Shown here: piece after piece, positions 8,335-17,256 of the stretch
How positions within the stretch are numbered: position 1 is the first letter of the stretch
How the letters are laid out: each line of letters begins with the position of its first letter
DNA from: Micromonospora sp. Llam0
GTDB lineage: Bacteria > Actinomycetota > Actinomycetes > Mycobacteriales > Micromonosporaceae
Assembly: GCF_003751085.1 (NCBI RefSeq)
Contig: NZ_RJJY01000001.1
Span: forward strand, 3,534,001-3,598,000
DNA: 64,000 nt
Direction of reading: 5' to 3'
The notes under the pieces: model-generated
Told to the model about the DNA's origin: nothing
What the model saw: only the letters and a program-made list of their open reading frames with translations
Database searches by the model: none
Made by a program: the position numbers and the translations under genes

Positions 8335-11300
8335 TCACAGACACTTCGACACGGCGAACTGGAGGGCCTGAACCTGCGCCTTCTCCGCATCGGTCGACCG
8401 GGTCTGGTGGTAGGTGCCGAGTGCTTCGAGGATGCGGTACTTGGTGTCGGAGTCGGTCAGCCGGTGCCGGTTCGCGTCGACGAACGCCTCCACACCGGCG
8501 AACTCGCCGTCCGTCGTGCGCGCACCGGTGAACTCCCCGGCCTTCGCCTGGTCGAGCGCTTCCAGCAGATCTACCAGGAAGTCCCGGTTCTGGACCTCGC
8601 CCGCCGTCCCGTCGGTGACGTGCGCGGTCTCGGCGTCCACCAGCTCGGCCAGCACCGCGGTGTCTTCGCCACGCTCATGCAACTGCCCGACCGTCTCCAG
8701 CAGGATGTTCGGTCTGTCCATCGCCGGTGTGGCGACGTATCCGTGCACCGTATCCGGCAGGCCGAGACGCCGCAGCCGGACATCGGGCCGCAGCAGCCGC
8801 ACCGCGGGCACGTTCGGCACCCGCTCGCCCATCCCGGTGACCCGATCCAGGAAGTCGTCGGACGTGACGAGCTCCGGCCGGTCGTTCATCAGTTCCCGCT
8901 GCCGCTGCGGATTCTCCTCGAGCAAGACCTCGAGAACCGGCTCCGGCGCCTTGTCCACCACGGTCGGCCGCGCCTGCGCGACCGCGGAGTGGTGTGCCCG
9001 CGCATCGATCCCGACGTACGTCGCTCCCGGCTGCCCGGTGCGACCCCGAGAGCCCGGCCGACGGAGCCGGAAGCCACCACCCGAATCCGCCCCGCCCCCG
9101 GAGGCCGCATGCCACGCCGCCGCGCCGTATCTGTCCAACATCTGGGCGGTGTCCGGGTCGATCGCACCACGGGTCGCCACCACCGGCAGTACCCCTGCCT
9201 GGGCAAACAGCTCCAACGTGTGATTCAGCCCCCGGACGTCCGCCTCCGTGGCCCTGCCGCCATGTTCGGTCACCGGCAAATGCAGGGCCGGGACGTCCGG
9301 CGTCGCCGCCAGCGCCTGCGCCAGACCGGCATCGATCAGCTCCGCGACGTCCCGTCCGAGCGAGCCGACCCGCGCCGGATCCGCGCCGGCCGGGGAGTAG
9401 AAATTCGGTACGGCTGGGTCCGGCCGGTGCAGCCCGGCCGCGAAGACCTCGTACGCTCCGGGACGCACCGACGCGTCGAACGCGGGCGCCCCGCCGGTGA
9501 GGAAGTCGGTGAGCGACACGGCGGCCGGTTCGGCGGGAGCCCGCTCACTCATCGGCCGCGCGAGCGGATCGTCGTGCGGCGGAGGCGGTGGCATCTCGGC
9601 GTCGGTCAGGTGACCGTCGTGGATACCGAGGTGCTCGGCGAGGGGACGGCCCTGCCGGTTGGCCAGGCTCTGGGCGAGCGAGTCGACGTCCCGGTGACCG
9701 TTGAAGCTCCGGCTCATGTCCGGGAAGATCACCGGATCGAAACCCGCGTCGATCATCAGACGATGCAGCAACAGGTCGACGTTCACCCGGGCATTGCCGT
9801 CTGTGTGGAAATGGCCGATGTGCAGGGCGACGACCGTCTCGCTGATGGCGCGCAGCCTCTCGAACGGTTCCGTCGCCGCCGCCATCGCGGCGTAGTGCCG
9901 GTCCAGGATCCGGTCGACCAGGACCGGTGCCTCGTCGGCCGAGTAGTTGGACGCGAACACCGGCTCCTGACGCGTGTCCAGCAGGACGATCGGATTCGCC
10001 GCCTCGTCGGTGGACACCAGCGGCCGTCCGTCGATCCGCAACTCCCGTACGGAGGCGGCGAGCGGTCCGTACACCGGCGAGAGGATCGGGCTCGGCACGC
10101 CGTCCGGGCCGGGCTGGCCGGTCCACTCCGAACCGCCCGGCAGGTGCCGCACCACCGCCGTGTGCATCTCGTGGTATCTCACCGAATCGATCCGGCCGAG
10201 CGGCGCCCCCAGCCGCCCTCGGAGCTCCTGCAACGCCGCGGCGGCCGGCACATCATCCAATGTGACGGCAGGGTCAAGCCGATCGATGATCTGATCGAGT
10301 AGCAGCCAGTGATCACCGAACGCCTGCTGCGTCGCGGCGAAACCGAGATCACCTAGCTGGCGGTCCACTTCAACACGATCCGTAGCCGAAACCAGCGTGT
10401 CCCAATGCGGCCGCGTACCGGTCCGATCCAGCACATCAGCCAGCACAGGTCCGGCCCGATCCAGCGAGGCTCGCAAGTCGTCATACCGCGAGGTGAGCTC
10501 ACCAACCGAACCAGGCAGCGACGGCCGGAATCCAGCCGAAGCATTCACCTTCACCGGGTAGGTCGACGGACCAGCATTCGAACCATAATAGCCGCCGCCG
10601 AATTCACCCTGCTGGTACGGGTACTCCTGATCGTCGTAGTCCTCGTAGTCCTCGTACTGGAATTCACCTTCGGCCACGTCGGTCCGACCGAGACCGGAGG
10701 GAGGATGGTCCTGCGCCCAGCCCTCCGACGACTCATGGAAGAGGTCGGGATTGGGTTGCCATTCGCTGGCAGCGGTCGCACTCATGCCATACGCAGACAA
10801 CTCCATCCGATCTGCAGCGGAATCGTTGTTCCGGGCGTACTCGAGGCTGCCGTAGTCGACATCTGAGACATCCTCTGGAGCAACCGCCTGCCGCTCCGGA
10901 GGATTTTCGTCCAGCTCCCGCATCCGATCCCAGTCGATGTACCGCTCAGCGACCTGCGTCCAGTCGTAACCGTCGGCGAAGTACGCATCGATTTGCCCAT
11001 AGCGATGCACAGCCGGGACGGTTAGATCCTCTGCGGTCGTAATCGTGGTCTGACGCGTCCAGGGATCGTAGATCACCGACTCAGGCTGGAGGGTCGGACC
11101 GACATGAACTCCATAATGATCGAATGTGCTCGCGCCATGCTCGGATACTCCGTAGTCGATCAGCGAGAGCTGGTCACCCGAGCCGGCGCGCCCGGCAGGA
11201 GACAGCAACTGATTCAACCGGACCCTCGCATCAGCCGCAAGAGTTCCACAGGCCCACTCTTCATAATGGCGCGCCAGAAGAGCCTGTCGGGCGTCGTCAA

Positions 11301-13188
11301 TCTTGAGCTTTTGTCCATCGCTATAGCGCTTGCCGGTTACCGGATCCGGATCATTAAGCGAAGCGCATACGTCTTCGTCGTCGATCCGGCTTTCATAACG
11401 GAAAGTAGCCCGACGATTCTGAGTCTCGTACCTGTCGCGAGTATTCTGTGCGACAAAACCGCTCTGCTCACTCGCCACAATGCGAACAATATTGGTGCGC
11501 GCCCGCCGAAGCTTCGCCTCGGCATCCGGAAGCCGCTTCACGAAGCGCCTCATATCGGGAAGGTGCCTGTTGATGCGATCGCGATCCGTGCGATCACGAT
11601 CCCTATCCCCCGCGATCCTCTTCGGATTCTTCCGCGCATGATCCGCCAGAGTTCTGAACTGCCTACCCAACTCGCGATAGATCGGCAGATAGTCCCGATA
11701 ATTAGAGTTGAAGAACTCCTTCTGCTGGTCCGTCTCCAGATTGGCGTAACCCAAACGCCCCGAAGCAAGGATCCAGTAAGCATCGACAGCCCTCTGGAAC
11801 GAATCTATCTTCCCCTGGCTGTCACCACTCCGTTGACGACGAGAAGTCGAATCATCAAAAACTCGGGTCGCGGTCTCCATGATATTTGACAAGAACTGGA
11901 GAAGTTCCTGACGACCTGCAAGAAGTTCTCCCTGCCTCCTCCTCAAATCGTGCACAGAAACGGCATGCTCGCCGGTCGCCCAGTCCAGGGTAGCCACATT
12001 CACCGACTGATTGACATCAGCGTCCCGCACCGGCACGAAGTAGGCAGGCGGTAAGGTGTCCTCGATCGGCGGCAACGGGTGAGCGGCGATCTTGTCGAGG
12101 CCCGCCAGCCGGTTATGAACACTCTCGTAGGCACCGAAGACCTGTTCCGGATGAGCACTCCTGTCGAAAGTAGACCCATCGTAGGAAAGCAACGACGTCA
12201 TGAAGCTGTTCCACCCGGCCATCGCGTCCGCATACGCCGACTCACTCGCATGCGGCGCCAGTGCGTCGCGTACCCGGGCACCGTACTCCACCGCGACGGC
12301 CCGCAACCCAGCCAGCAGGCCCGCCACGATCTCGCTGTCGACACCCGCCCGCAACACCATCGCCGGCCTCGGAGGCCGCGCCGGCTCCGCCACGGACGGC
12401 AGAGGTGCGTGCCGGATGGCTGCGAACCGGCGGGGGAACGGCGCCGCGCCGATCTTACCGGCCGTTTCCTGCAGCACGGCCGGGCCCTTGGGACCGCTAA
12501 TTGCCAGTGCCGTGTATGTGTCGACGCCGTCGCCCGAGATGACCTGCACGATGGTCCGGCTACCGACCGGCAACGAATTGAGATGGCCCAGCAGCTCCGG
12601 ATAACCGCCTGCGGTCCGCGTCGGCGCCGCCGGCGCCGGGATGGCGGACACCACCGAGTGCCGTTCGTTCACCAACCCCGCAGGAAGACCGAGGCGCACC
12701 ATCTCGCCCTGAACACGCAACTGACCCGGGAACTGTCCCTCGAATGGCAGCACCGAGGGATCCCGCACACCAGGATCGCGGTCCAGGAGGTGCACCTCTG
12801 GCACGATCCGCACCCCGGTAGCCCGGTCAACCGGGACGATGCGATGGCGATCGTCGATCGGCAACACCCGATCGTCCGAGGGGTCCAGCAGGTCCGTCCG
12901 GCCCGGCAGATCCAGGTCAAGATGGTGCTTTCCGGTCCGCTCCTCGGCGGCGGCCCGCGTAATGACCCGCACCTCGTCATCGCTCGGGCTGTCGACCCAC
13001 CGATCGAGCGTGGCCAGGTTACTCAACAGCGTGTCGGTGAGGCTGAGGGAACCCAGTGCATCATGATCAAAGTACACCCGGACGATCCCCGGAATACGCG
13101 GCGCGTCACGCACCCACCCCGGAACCTCAGCATTCGGATCCGGCGAAACGAACGCGCCGCTTTCGACCACGGAGGGGTAGCACGACAT
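8335..13188 (-). CDS. giant 1617-residue protein with Fic-like motif and shared C-terminal module
   Basis: Unrecognised as a whole. ATG 13188 follows AGGAG at seven bases; a TTG one codon upstream is less likely. Visible parts: an N-terminal folded region (1-330) of unknown type; a charged, Arg-rich helical region (about 380-640) with runs of alternating D and R; an acidic Tyr-rich linker (about 840-870); a segment at 1085-1170 resembling a Fic fold with H1126-F-H-T-D1130-G-N-A-R1134, where canonical Fic has HPFx(D/E)GNGR; a Pro stretch near 1195; a module at about 1243-1358 paralogous to residues 760-875 of the 951-residue protein at 17.2-20.1 kb; and a 38-residue tail with TDAEKA ending in K-C-L. 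No signal peptide or membrane segment. GC content is visibly lower over 10.3-12.1 kb, suggesting a transferred or rapidly evolving segment. It is the second gene of a pair (19-base gap). A secreted or intracellular effector is an inference only. Confidence 0.8.
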   Translation of the reverse strand: MSCYPSVVESGAFVSPDPNAEVPGWVRDAPRIPGIVRVYFDHDALGSLSLTDTLLSNLATLDRWVDSPSDDEVRVITRAAAEERTGKHHLDLDLPGRTDLLDPSDDRVLPIDDRHRIVPVDRATGVRIVPEVHLLDRDPGVRDPSVLPFEGQFPGQLRVQGEMVRLGLPAGLVNERHSVVSAIPAPAAPTRTAGGYPELLGHLNSLPVGSRTIVQVISGDGVDTYTALAISGPKGPAVLQETAGKIGAAPFPRRFAAIRHAPLPSVAEPARPPRPAMVLRAGVDSEIVAGLLAGLRAVAVEYGARVRDALAPHASESAYADAMAGWNSFMTSLLSYDGSTFDRSAHPEQVFGAYESVHNRLAGLDKIAAHPLPPIEDTLPPAYFVPVRDADVNQSVNVATLDWATGEHAVSVHDLRRRQGELLAGRQELLQFLSNIMETATRVFDDSTSRRQRSGDSQGKIDSFQRAVDAYWILASGRLGYANLETDQQKEFFNSNYRDYLPIYRELGRQFRTLADHARKNPKRIAGDRDRDRTDRDRINRHLPDMRRFVKRLPDAEAKLRRARTNIVRIVASEQSGFVAQNTRDRYETQNRRATFRYESRIDDEDVCASLNDPDPVTGKRYSDGQKLKIDDARQALLARHYEEWACGTLAADARVRLNQLLSPAGRAGSGDQLSLIDYGVSEHGASTFDHYGVHVGPTLQPESVIYDPWTRQTTITTAEDLTVPAVHRYGQIDAYFADGYDWTQVAERYIDWDRMRELDENPPERQAVAPEDVSDVDYGSLEYARNNDSAADRMELSAYGMSATAASEWQPNPDLFHESSEGWAQDHPPSGLGRTDVAEGEFQYEDYEDYDDQEYPYQQGEFGGGYYGSNAGPSTYPVKVNASAGFRPSLPGSVGELTSRYDDLRASLDRAGPVLADVLDRTGTRPHWDTLVSATDRVEVDRQLGDLGFAATQQAFGDHWLLLDQIIDRLDPAVTLDDVPAAAALQELRGRLGAPLGRIDSVRYHEMHTAVVRHLPGGSEWTGQPGPDGVPSPILSPVYGPLAASVRELRIDGRPLVSTDEAANPIVLLDTRQEPVFASNYSADEAPVLVDRILDRHYAAMAAATEPFERLRAISETVVALHIGHFHTDGNARVNVDLLLHRLMIDAGFDPVIFPDMSRSFNGHRDVDSLAQSLANRQGRPLAEHLGIHDGHLTDAEMPPPPPHDDPLARPMSERAPAEPAAVSLTDFLTGGAPAFDASVRPGAYEVFAAGLHRPDPAVPNFYSPAGADPARVGSLGRDVAELIDAGLAQALAATPDVPALHLPVTEHGGRATEADVRGLNHTLELFAQAGVLPVVATRGAIDPDTAQMLDRYGAAAWHAASGGGADSGGGFRLRRPGSRGRTGQPGATYVGIDARAHHSAVAQARPTVVDKAPEPVLEVLLEENPQRQRELMNDRPELVTSDDFLDRVTGMGERVPNVPAVRLLRPDVRLRRLGLPDTVHGYVATPAMDRPNILLETVGQLHERGEDTAVLAELVDAETAHVTDGTAGEVQNRDFLVDLLEALDQAKAGEFTGARTTDGEFAGVEAFVDANRHRLTDSDTKYRILEALGTYHQTRSTDAEKAQVQALQFAVSKCL

Positions 13189-13210
13189 CAAAACACTCCT
13201 ACGAATCGGC

Positions 13211-15379
13211 CTACTGGGCGCAGTTTGAGATGCGGTCCCTGAGCCTGTTGACGTCTTGTTCGGCCGGCCGGAACGGTTTCGCCATGTGCTTGATCATGTA
13301 GTACCAGGCCACGCGGTCCTCGCCGGTCAGGCAGTCGATCGCATCGAGGAGCTGCTCCGCCCCGGTGTGGCCGGCCTGGTCGGGAAAGAGAATGCCCAGG
13401 AAGTTCTCGGCGATGACCGCATGCGCCCGCAGCTGCTCCGGCTGCCCCGGGGTCCGCGCCGCCCGTTCGCCGTCCAGCTCGCCCTTCGCCCTGATCACCG
13501 ACAGCCCGTCCGGCCCGGTGATGCCGGTGGCCGCACTGAGCATGGCCTGCATCATCTCGCGGAGCCAGAGCAGACCGGTCAGGTACTCGCCCACCGGGCT
13601 GGACAGGTTCAGCGGGCGGTCGGTGAGGTAGCCGAACAACAGGTTCTCGTCCGCGCGCTGAGTGTGTGGCTCGATCTCGTCGAGGAGCCATGGTTTGCGG
13701 GGCTCGATCGACGGCTTCGAGTCGTCGCCGGCGTTCACCGCGGTCTTCAGCACCGTCGCGAACGCGGGGGTGCTGACGTCCGGCACGAAGAACGTGCTGT
13801 CCCGGATGAGACCGTCGCCGAGCCGGTCCCTGCCCGAGCTGATTTCGGTGTACTGCCGGACCAGCCGGACCACCTCGGCCGCGGCGTCGGGGGTGCGCAA
13901 CCGGTCGATGCGGTCGCGGAAGAACGCCTCGGCGTCCCTCCAGGTGGCGGACGCCAGCAGGGCCCGGACCTCGGGCATCGTGGTGTCGGGCAGGGGATCC
14001 GCCAGCGTTGTCGCGCGCCGCAGTGCGTCCGAGGGGTCGCTGTACCGTTCCGTCTGTCCGTCCGGCCCGGTGGCGACCCACAGCCTCTTCCAGCCCTCGT
14101 CCATCGGATGCACCGACGCCCGTTGGTGTCGCTGGGTGGTCAGCCAGGTCAGTTGGTCGTTCGCCTCGGTGGCCACCACGACCCGGATGCCACGGTTGTT
14201 CTCCAACGTCGTGTGCAGCGCGTCCGCGATAGCGGGTTCAAGAGTGGACAGCCCGTCGCGGGGCTGCCCGCGCCGGACGTTCAGCGGGACGTTCAGCTGG
14301 TCCGACGAATCGGCGACCTGGCGGATCTCCTGCTGCTTCGGGCCGACGAAGTCGTCGTCCCACGGCCCGATGAGGATCGAGTTGCCCGACGCCCGGCTGC
14401 GGACCGACAGGTGCAGGGTGCTCCGGACAGGCTCGGAGACGACCGCCGGTGGCTCGGGAGGCGCGACTGCGGCCCCGTCCGGTCCGAGCAGAAGTACGGT
14501 GGTCTGCGGCTGCTCCAGCAACCTGGTCCGCAGGTCCGCCGAGCCGTCCCGGTCGACCTTCGGCGTGCCCTCGACCCCCCAACGCACGGCGCCGTCGCGG
14601 TCCCGGTACAGCCACCGAACCTGCGGCTCGGTGGCGCCGGGCGGCCAGCCGTGCACCAGGGCGGCCACGGCTCGCCCGCTCGCCAGCTCGTTCACCACCG
14701 TCGACGGAGCCAGCCCGGTGAGCTGGCCGTCGACAACCCGCCGGACGTCGGCCAGCGACACCCGCCCCGGTGACCCGAGAAGGGTGGGCAGGTCGAGACC
14801 TGGCCGGTCGCCGAAGAGCGCGTGCGGCACGCCGAGCAACGCGGAGTGGTCGGCGGTCGGATCTGGTCCGTCGGTCAGGCCGGGCGGCGCCTGCTCAAGG
14901 TAGCGGGCCAGCTTGTCCGGGCCGGCCGGCGCCGAGTCGGCCGCCAGCGTCCGCAACGCCTGCCGCTGCTCGATCGTCGAGACCGGAGCGAGGCGGCGCA
15001 GGGAGTCGTCGACCTGTACGACATCGCCGGCGGCGGCATCCGGCACGGCCATCGTCGGCGGCAGGTTGATGTCCGCACCGAGGGAGTTCCGCGCCGCGTC
15101 GAGCTCCGCGAAGTCGTCCACCAGGGTGGACCGCTGCGGGTCGAAGACCGTCACCGTGGGATGCAGGTCTTTGTCCAGCTCGCGACGCAGAAAGTCCCGT
15201 ACGTCCGGACTCTGCACGTCGGTGGCGGACACGAAGAGGACCGTCGTGCGCGGCGGCGCCGTGCTGCCGCCGAAGAGGTCGAGCAACTTGCGACCGACGG
15301 CGTCCGGGGCTGACCCGGGCAGGAACAACGCCTTGCCCGCATCGATCACGAAGTCCGCGCAGTTGCCCTTCCCGGCCAC
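13211..15379 (-). CDS. large 722-residue protein of unknown function
   Basis: GTG start with GAGGAG eight bases upstream. No family recognised. It appears globular throughout, with an alpha/beta pattern in the first 150 residues (TTVLFVSATDVQSPDVRDFL) and around 330-420 (NSILIGPWDDDF, IRVVVATEAND). The last 170 residues are mostly helical. It ends S-N-C-A-Q, so a Cys lies three from the C terminus, like the two larger proteins of the cluster. No signal peptide or transmembrane segment was seen. The 19-base gap to the 1617-residue gene makes co-transcription likely, and the LuxR-type gene is divergent 175 bases upstream. It could be a companion enzyme or chaperone of the giant protein, but nothing in the sequence proves a role. 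Confidence 0.75.
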   Translation of the reverse strand: MAGKGNCADFVIDAGKALFLPGSAPDAVGRKLLDLFGGSTAPPRTTVLFVSATDVQSPDVRDFLRRELDKDLHPTVTVFDPQRSTLVDDFAELDAARNSLGADINLPPTMAVPDAAAGDVVQVDDSLRRLAPVSTIEQRQALRTLAADSAPAGPDKLARYLEQAPPGLTDGPDPTADHSALLGVPHALFGDRPGLDLPTLLGSPGRVSLADVRRVVDGQLTGLAPSTVVNELASGRAVAALVHGWPPGATEPQVRWLYRDRDGAVRWGVEGTPKVDRDGSADLRTRLLEQPQTTVLLLGPDGAAVAPPEPPAVVSEPVRSTLHLSVRSRASGNSILIGPWDDDFVGPKQQEIRQVADSSDQLNVPLNVRRGQPRDGLSTLEPAIADALHTTLENNRGIRVVVATEANDQLTWLTTQRHQRASVHPMDEGWKRLWVATGPDGQTERYSDPSDALRRATTLADPLPDTTMPEVRALLASATWRDAEAFFRDRIDRLRTPDAAAEVVRLVRQYTEISSGRDRLGDGLIRDSTFFVPDVSTPAFATVLKTAVNAGDDSKPSIEPRKPWLLDEIEPHTQRADENLLFGYLTDRPLNLSSPVGEYLTGLLWLREMMQAMLSAATGITGPDGLSVIRAKGELDGERAARTPGQPEQLRAHAVIAENFLGILFPDQAGHTGAEQLLDAIDCLTGEDRVAWYYMIKHMAKPFRPAEQDVNRLRDRISNCAQ

Positions 15380-15521
15380 GTCAGCTTCTCCTCACGATGG
15401 ATACGACGGACCACAGTGTCCTCCGTGCCCGGGGGACAACCCCACGTCCCTCTTCGGCGCACAGCGCTCCTTTCCCGGGATCCGTGAACCGGCACGGTCC
15501 CGAACCCGTTCCAGGGCCGGT

Positions 15522-15533
15522 ACCCGCGCGGGT
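15522..15533. promoter_or_regulatory. 12-bp palindrome between the divergent LuxR gene and the 722-residue gene
   Basis: ACCCGCGCGGGT is a perfect palindrome 21 bases before the GTG of the LuxR-type gene, within the 175-base divergent spacer. NarL/LuxR-type regulators often bind such dyads, so autoregulation or control of the large-gene pair is possible. In DNA this GC-rich a 12-bp palindrome can arise by chance. Confidence 0.25.
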
Positions 15534-15554
15534 GGGAGGGCGTATGGAGGAACC

Positions 15555-16196
15555 GTGTATCAGGTAGCGATCGTCGCGGACCAGCCGATCTCCCGGGCCG
15601 GTGTGGAGAAGCTCGCCACCGACGTCGCGGGGACGCGGGTCGCGGCAGCCGTCGCCTCGGTGGCGGAGCTGCACCCCCTCGCCGGGGCGTACGACGCGAT
15701 CGTGCTCGATCTACCACGCTTCACAGTGGCCGCAATGGACACGGTGGCGAAGGTGTCGGCGATCGGGCCGCCCCTGGTGTTCTCCGTGTGGGACGGCTCG
15801 CCGTCGCTACTGGCCACCATCCGGGCCGGCGCGCGGGGCTGTATCAGCCGTTCCGCCGAGCAGCACGACGCCCGGGACGCCATCCGGGTCATCGTGCAGG
15901 GCGGCTTCTACGTGTGCCCGCACCTGGTCGACCGGTTCCAGTCGGAGGTCTGCGGCCGGGTCGATGAGAAGCCCGGCGGGCTCGCCCCTCGCGAGGTCGA
16001 GACCTTGCGGTGGATCGCCTCGGGTTTCACCCACGCGCAGGTAGCCACCCGGATGGGGCTCTCCCGGGCGACCATCAACACGTACGCGAAGAGGATCCGC
16101 GCGAAACTCAACGTGAGCAACAAGGCCGAACTGACCAGGATGGCCATTGAGATGGGCCATCTCTCCGAAGCGCGCCGGAGCAGCCCGGCGGCGTGA
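15555..16196 (+). CDS. LuxR/NarL-type transcriptional regulator with atypical receiver
   Basis: A 213-residue protein starting at GTG 15555 with GGAGG four bases upstream. Residues 1-125 resemble a response-regulator receiver: IVADQPISRAG at the first strand and DAIVLDLP carrying the candidate phospho-Asp. The paired acids of the first motif are reduced to one, and the usual conserved Lys is replaced (CISRSAE). The C terminus is a standard LuxR helix-turn-helix (LAPREVETLRWIASGFTHAQ to RAKLNV, about residues 139-195). No sensor kinase gene is nearby, so it may work without phosphorylation. It is divergent from the large 722-codon gene and 34 bases before the oxidoreductase gene, which suggests local control of this cluster. 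Confidence 0.87.
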   Translation: MYQVAIVADQPISRAGVEKLATDVAGTRVAAAVASVAELHPLAGAYDAIVLDLPRFTVAAMDTVAKVSAIGPPLVFSVWDGSPSLLATIRAGARGCISRSAEQHDARDAIRVIVQGGFYVCPHLVDRFQSEVCGRVDEKPGGLAPREVETLRWIASGFTHAQVATRMGLSRATINTYAKRIRAKLNVSNKAELTRMAIEMGHLSEARRSSPAA

Positions 16197-16230
16197 TGAA
16201 CCGCGAAGGCGTCTGCTCCGTCCTCAGAGC

Positions 16231-17256
16231 ATGGAATTCGGGGTTTACAGCATCGGGGACCGCACGCCTGACCCGCTGACCGGACAGGCGCCGAGCGAGC
16301 ACGAACGGCTCACCTCGATGGTGGCGATCGCCCGGCACGCCGAAGAGGCAGGCTTCGAGGTGTTCGCGGCCGGCGAGCACCACCAGCCGCCCTACGTATC
16401 CTCGGCCCCCGCGATGCTGCTCGCGCACATCGCCGCAGTCACCGAGACCTTGACCTTGAGCACGGCAACCACGTTGATCACCACCAACGATCCGGTACGC
16501 GTCGCCGAGGAGTACGCGCTGTTGCAGCACCTGTCGGGCGGACGGGCCGACCTCATGCTCGGCAAGGGCAATGTGGGGCGGGCGTTCGGCTGGTTCGGTC
16601 GCGACTCCGCCGACGGCACCGCCCTGGCAGCGGAGAACTACGCTCTGCTGCGCCGGCTGTGGCGGGAGGAGTCGGTGGACTTCGACGGCAAGTTCCGTAC
16701 GCCGTTGGCGTCCTTCACCTCGGTTCCGCGACCGCTGAACGGCCGGCCGCCGCTGGTCTGGCACGCGGCGGTGACCAGCAAGGAGGCCGCGGAGCTGGCC
16801 GCCGAACACGGTGACGCCCTTTTCGCGAACCACATCTTCTGGCCGCCCGAGCACACCCGCCGGATGGTGGCGCACTACCGGGAACGGTATACGGCGGCCG
16901 GGCACGGCCCCGCCGAGCAGGCGACGGTCGGGCTGGGCGGACAGGTGTTCGTCCGTCCCCGCTCACAGGACGCGATCCGCGAGTTCCGCCCCTACTTCGA
17001 CCGGGCTCCCCTGTACGGCCGGGGACCCTCGCTGGAGGAGTACTGCAGCAGCACACCGTTGACGGTCGGCAGCCCTCAGCAGGTGATCGACCGGGTCCTC
17101 GGCTTCGGCGAGTACGCCGGCCCGTACCAGCGGCAGCTGTTCCTCATCGACCACGCCGGGCTCCCTCTCGGCACCGTGCTGGACCAGCTCGACCTGCTGG
17201 GCACCGAGGTGCTGCCCGTCCTGCGCCGCGAGAGCGCCCCTATTGGCACCGCATGA
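16231..17256 (+). CDS. LLM-class (luciferase-like) flavin-dependent oxidoreductase
   Basis: A 341-residue TIM-barrel oxidoreductase of the bacterial-luciferase superfamily. It shows the N-terminal MEFGVYSIGD strand, FEVFAAGEHH, LSTATTLITTNDPVRVAEEY and GRADLMLGKG, all typical of this group. Members use FMN or F420; the cofactor and substrate cannot be decided here. ATG 16231 was chosen because in-frame codons above it overlap the LuxR gene and are not conserved in character. It is probably co-transcribed with the LuxR gene. Its last 17 bases overlap the 3' end of the convergent 951-codon gene, a compact join that suggests long coexistence or a very tight insertion. Confidence 0.9.
   Translation: MEFGVYSIGDRTPDPLTGQAPSEHERLTSMVAIARHAEEAGFEVFAAGEHHQPPYVSSAPAMLLAHIAAVTETLTLSTATTLITTNDPVRVAEEYALLQHLSGGRADLMLGKGNVGRAFGWFGRDSADGTALAAENYALLRRLWREESVDFDGKFRTPLASFTSVPRPLNGRPPLVWHAAVTSKEAAELAAEHGDALFANHIFWPPEHTRRMVAHYRERYTAAGHGPAEQATVGLGGQVFVRPRSQDAIREFRPYFDRAPLYGRGPSLEEYCSSTPLTVGSPQQVIDRVLGFGEYAGPYQRQLFLIDHAGLPLGTVLDQLDLLGTEVLPVLRRESAPIGTA

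Noticed and set aside
7990..10302. A 770-codon plus-strand frame opposite hisI and the 1617-codon gene
   Set aside because: Arg/His/Val-rich sequence without motifs, no ribosome site, and it spans two genes on the opposite strand.
14913..15554. A longer N terminus for the LuxR-type gene
   Set aside because: The extra 214 codons overlap the divergent 722-codon gene and are low-complexity; GTG 15555 has a good GGAGG and begins the receiver fold.
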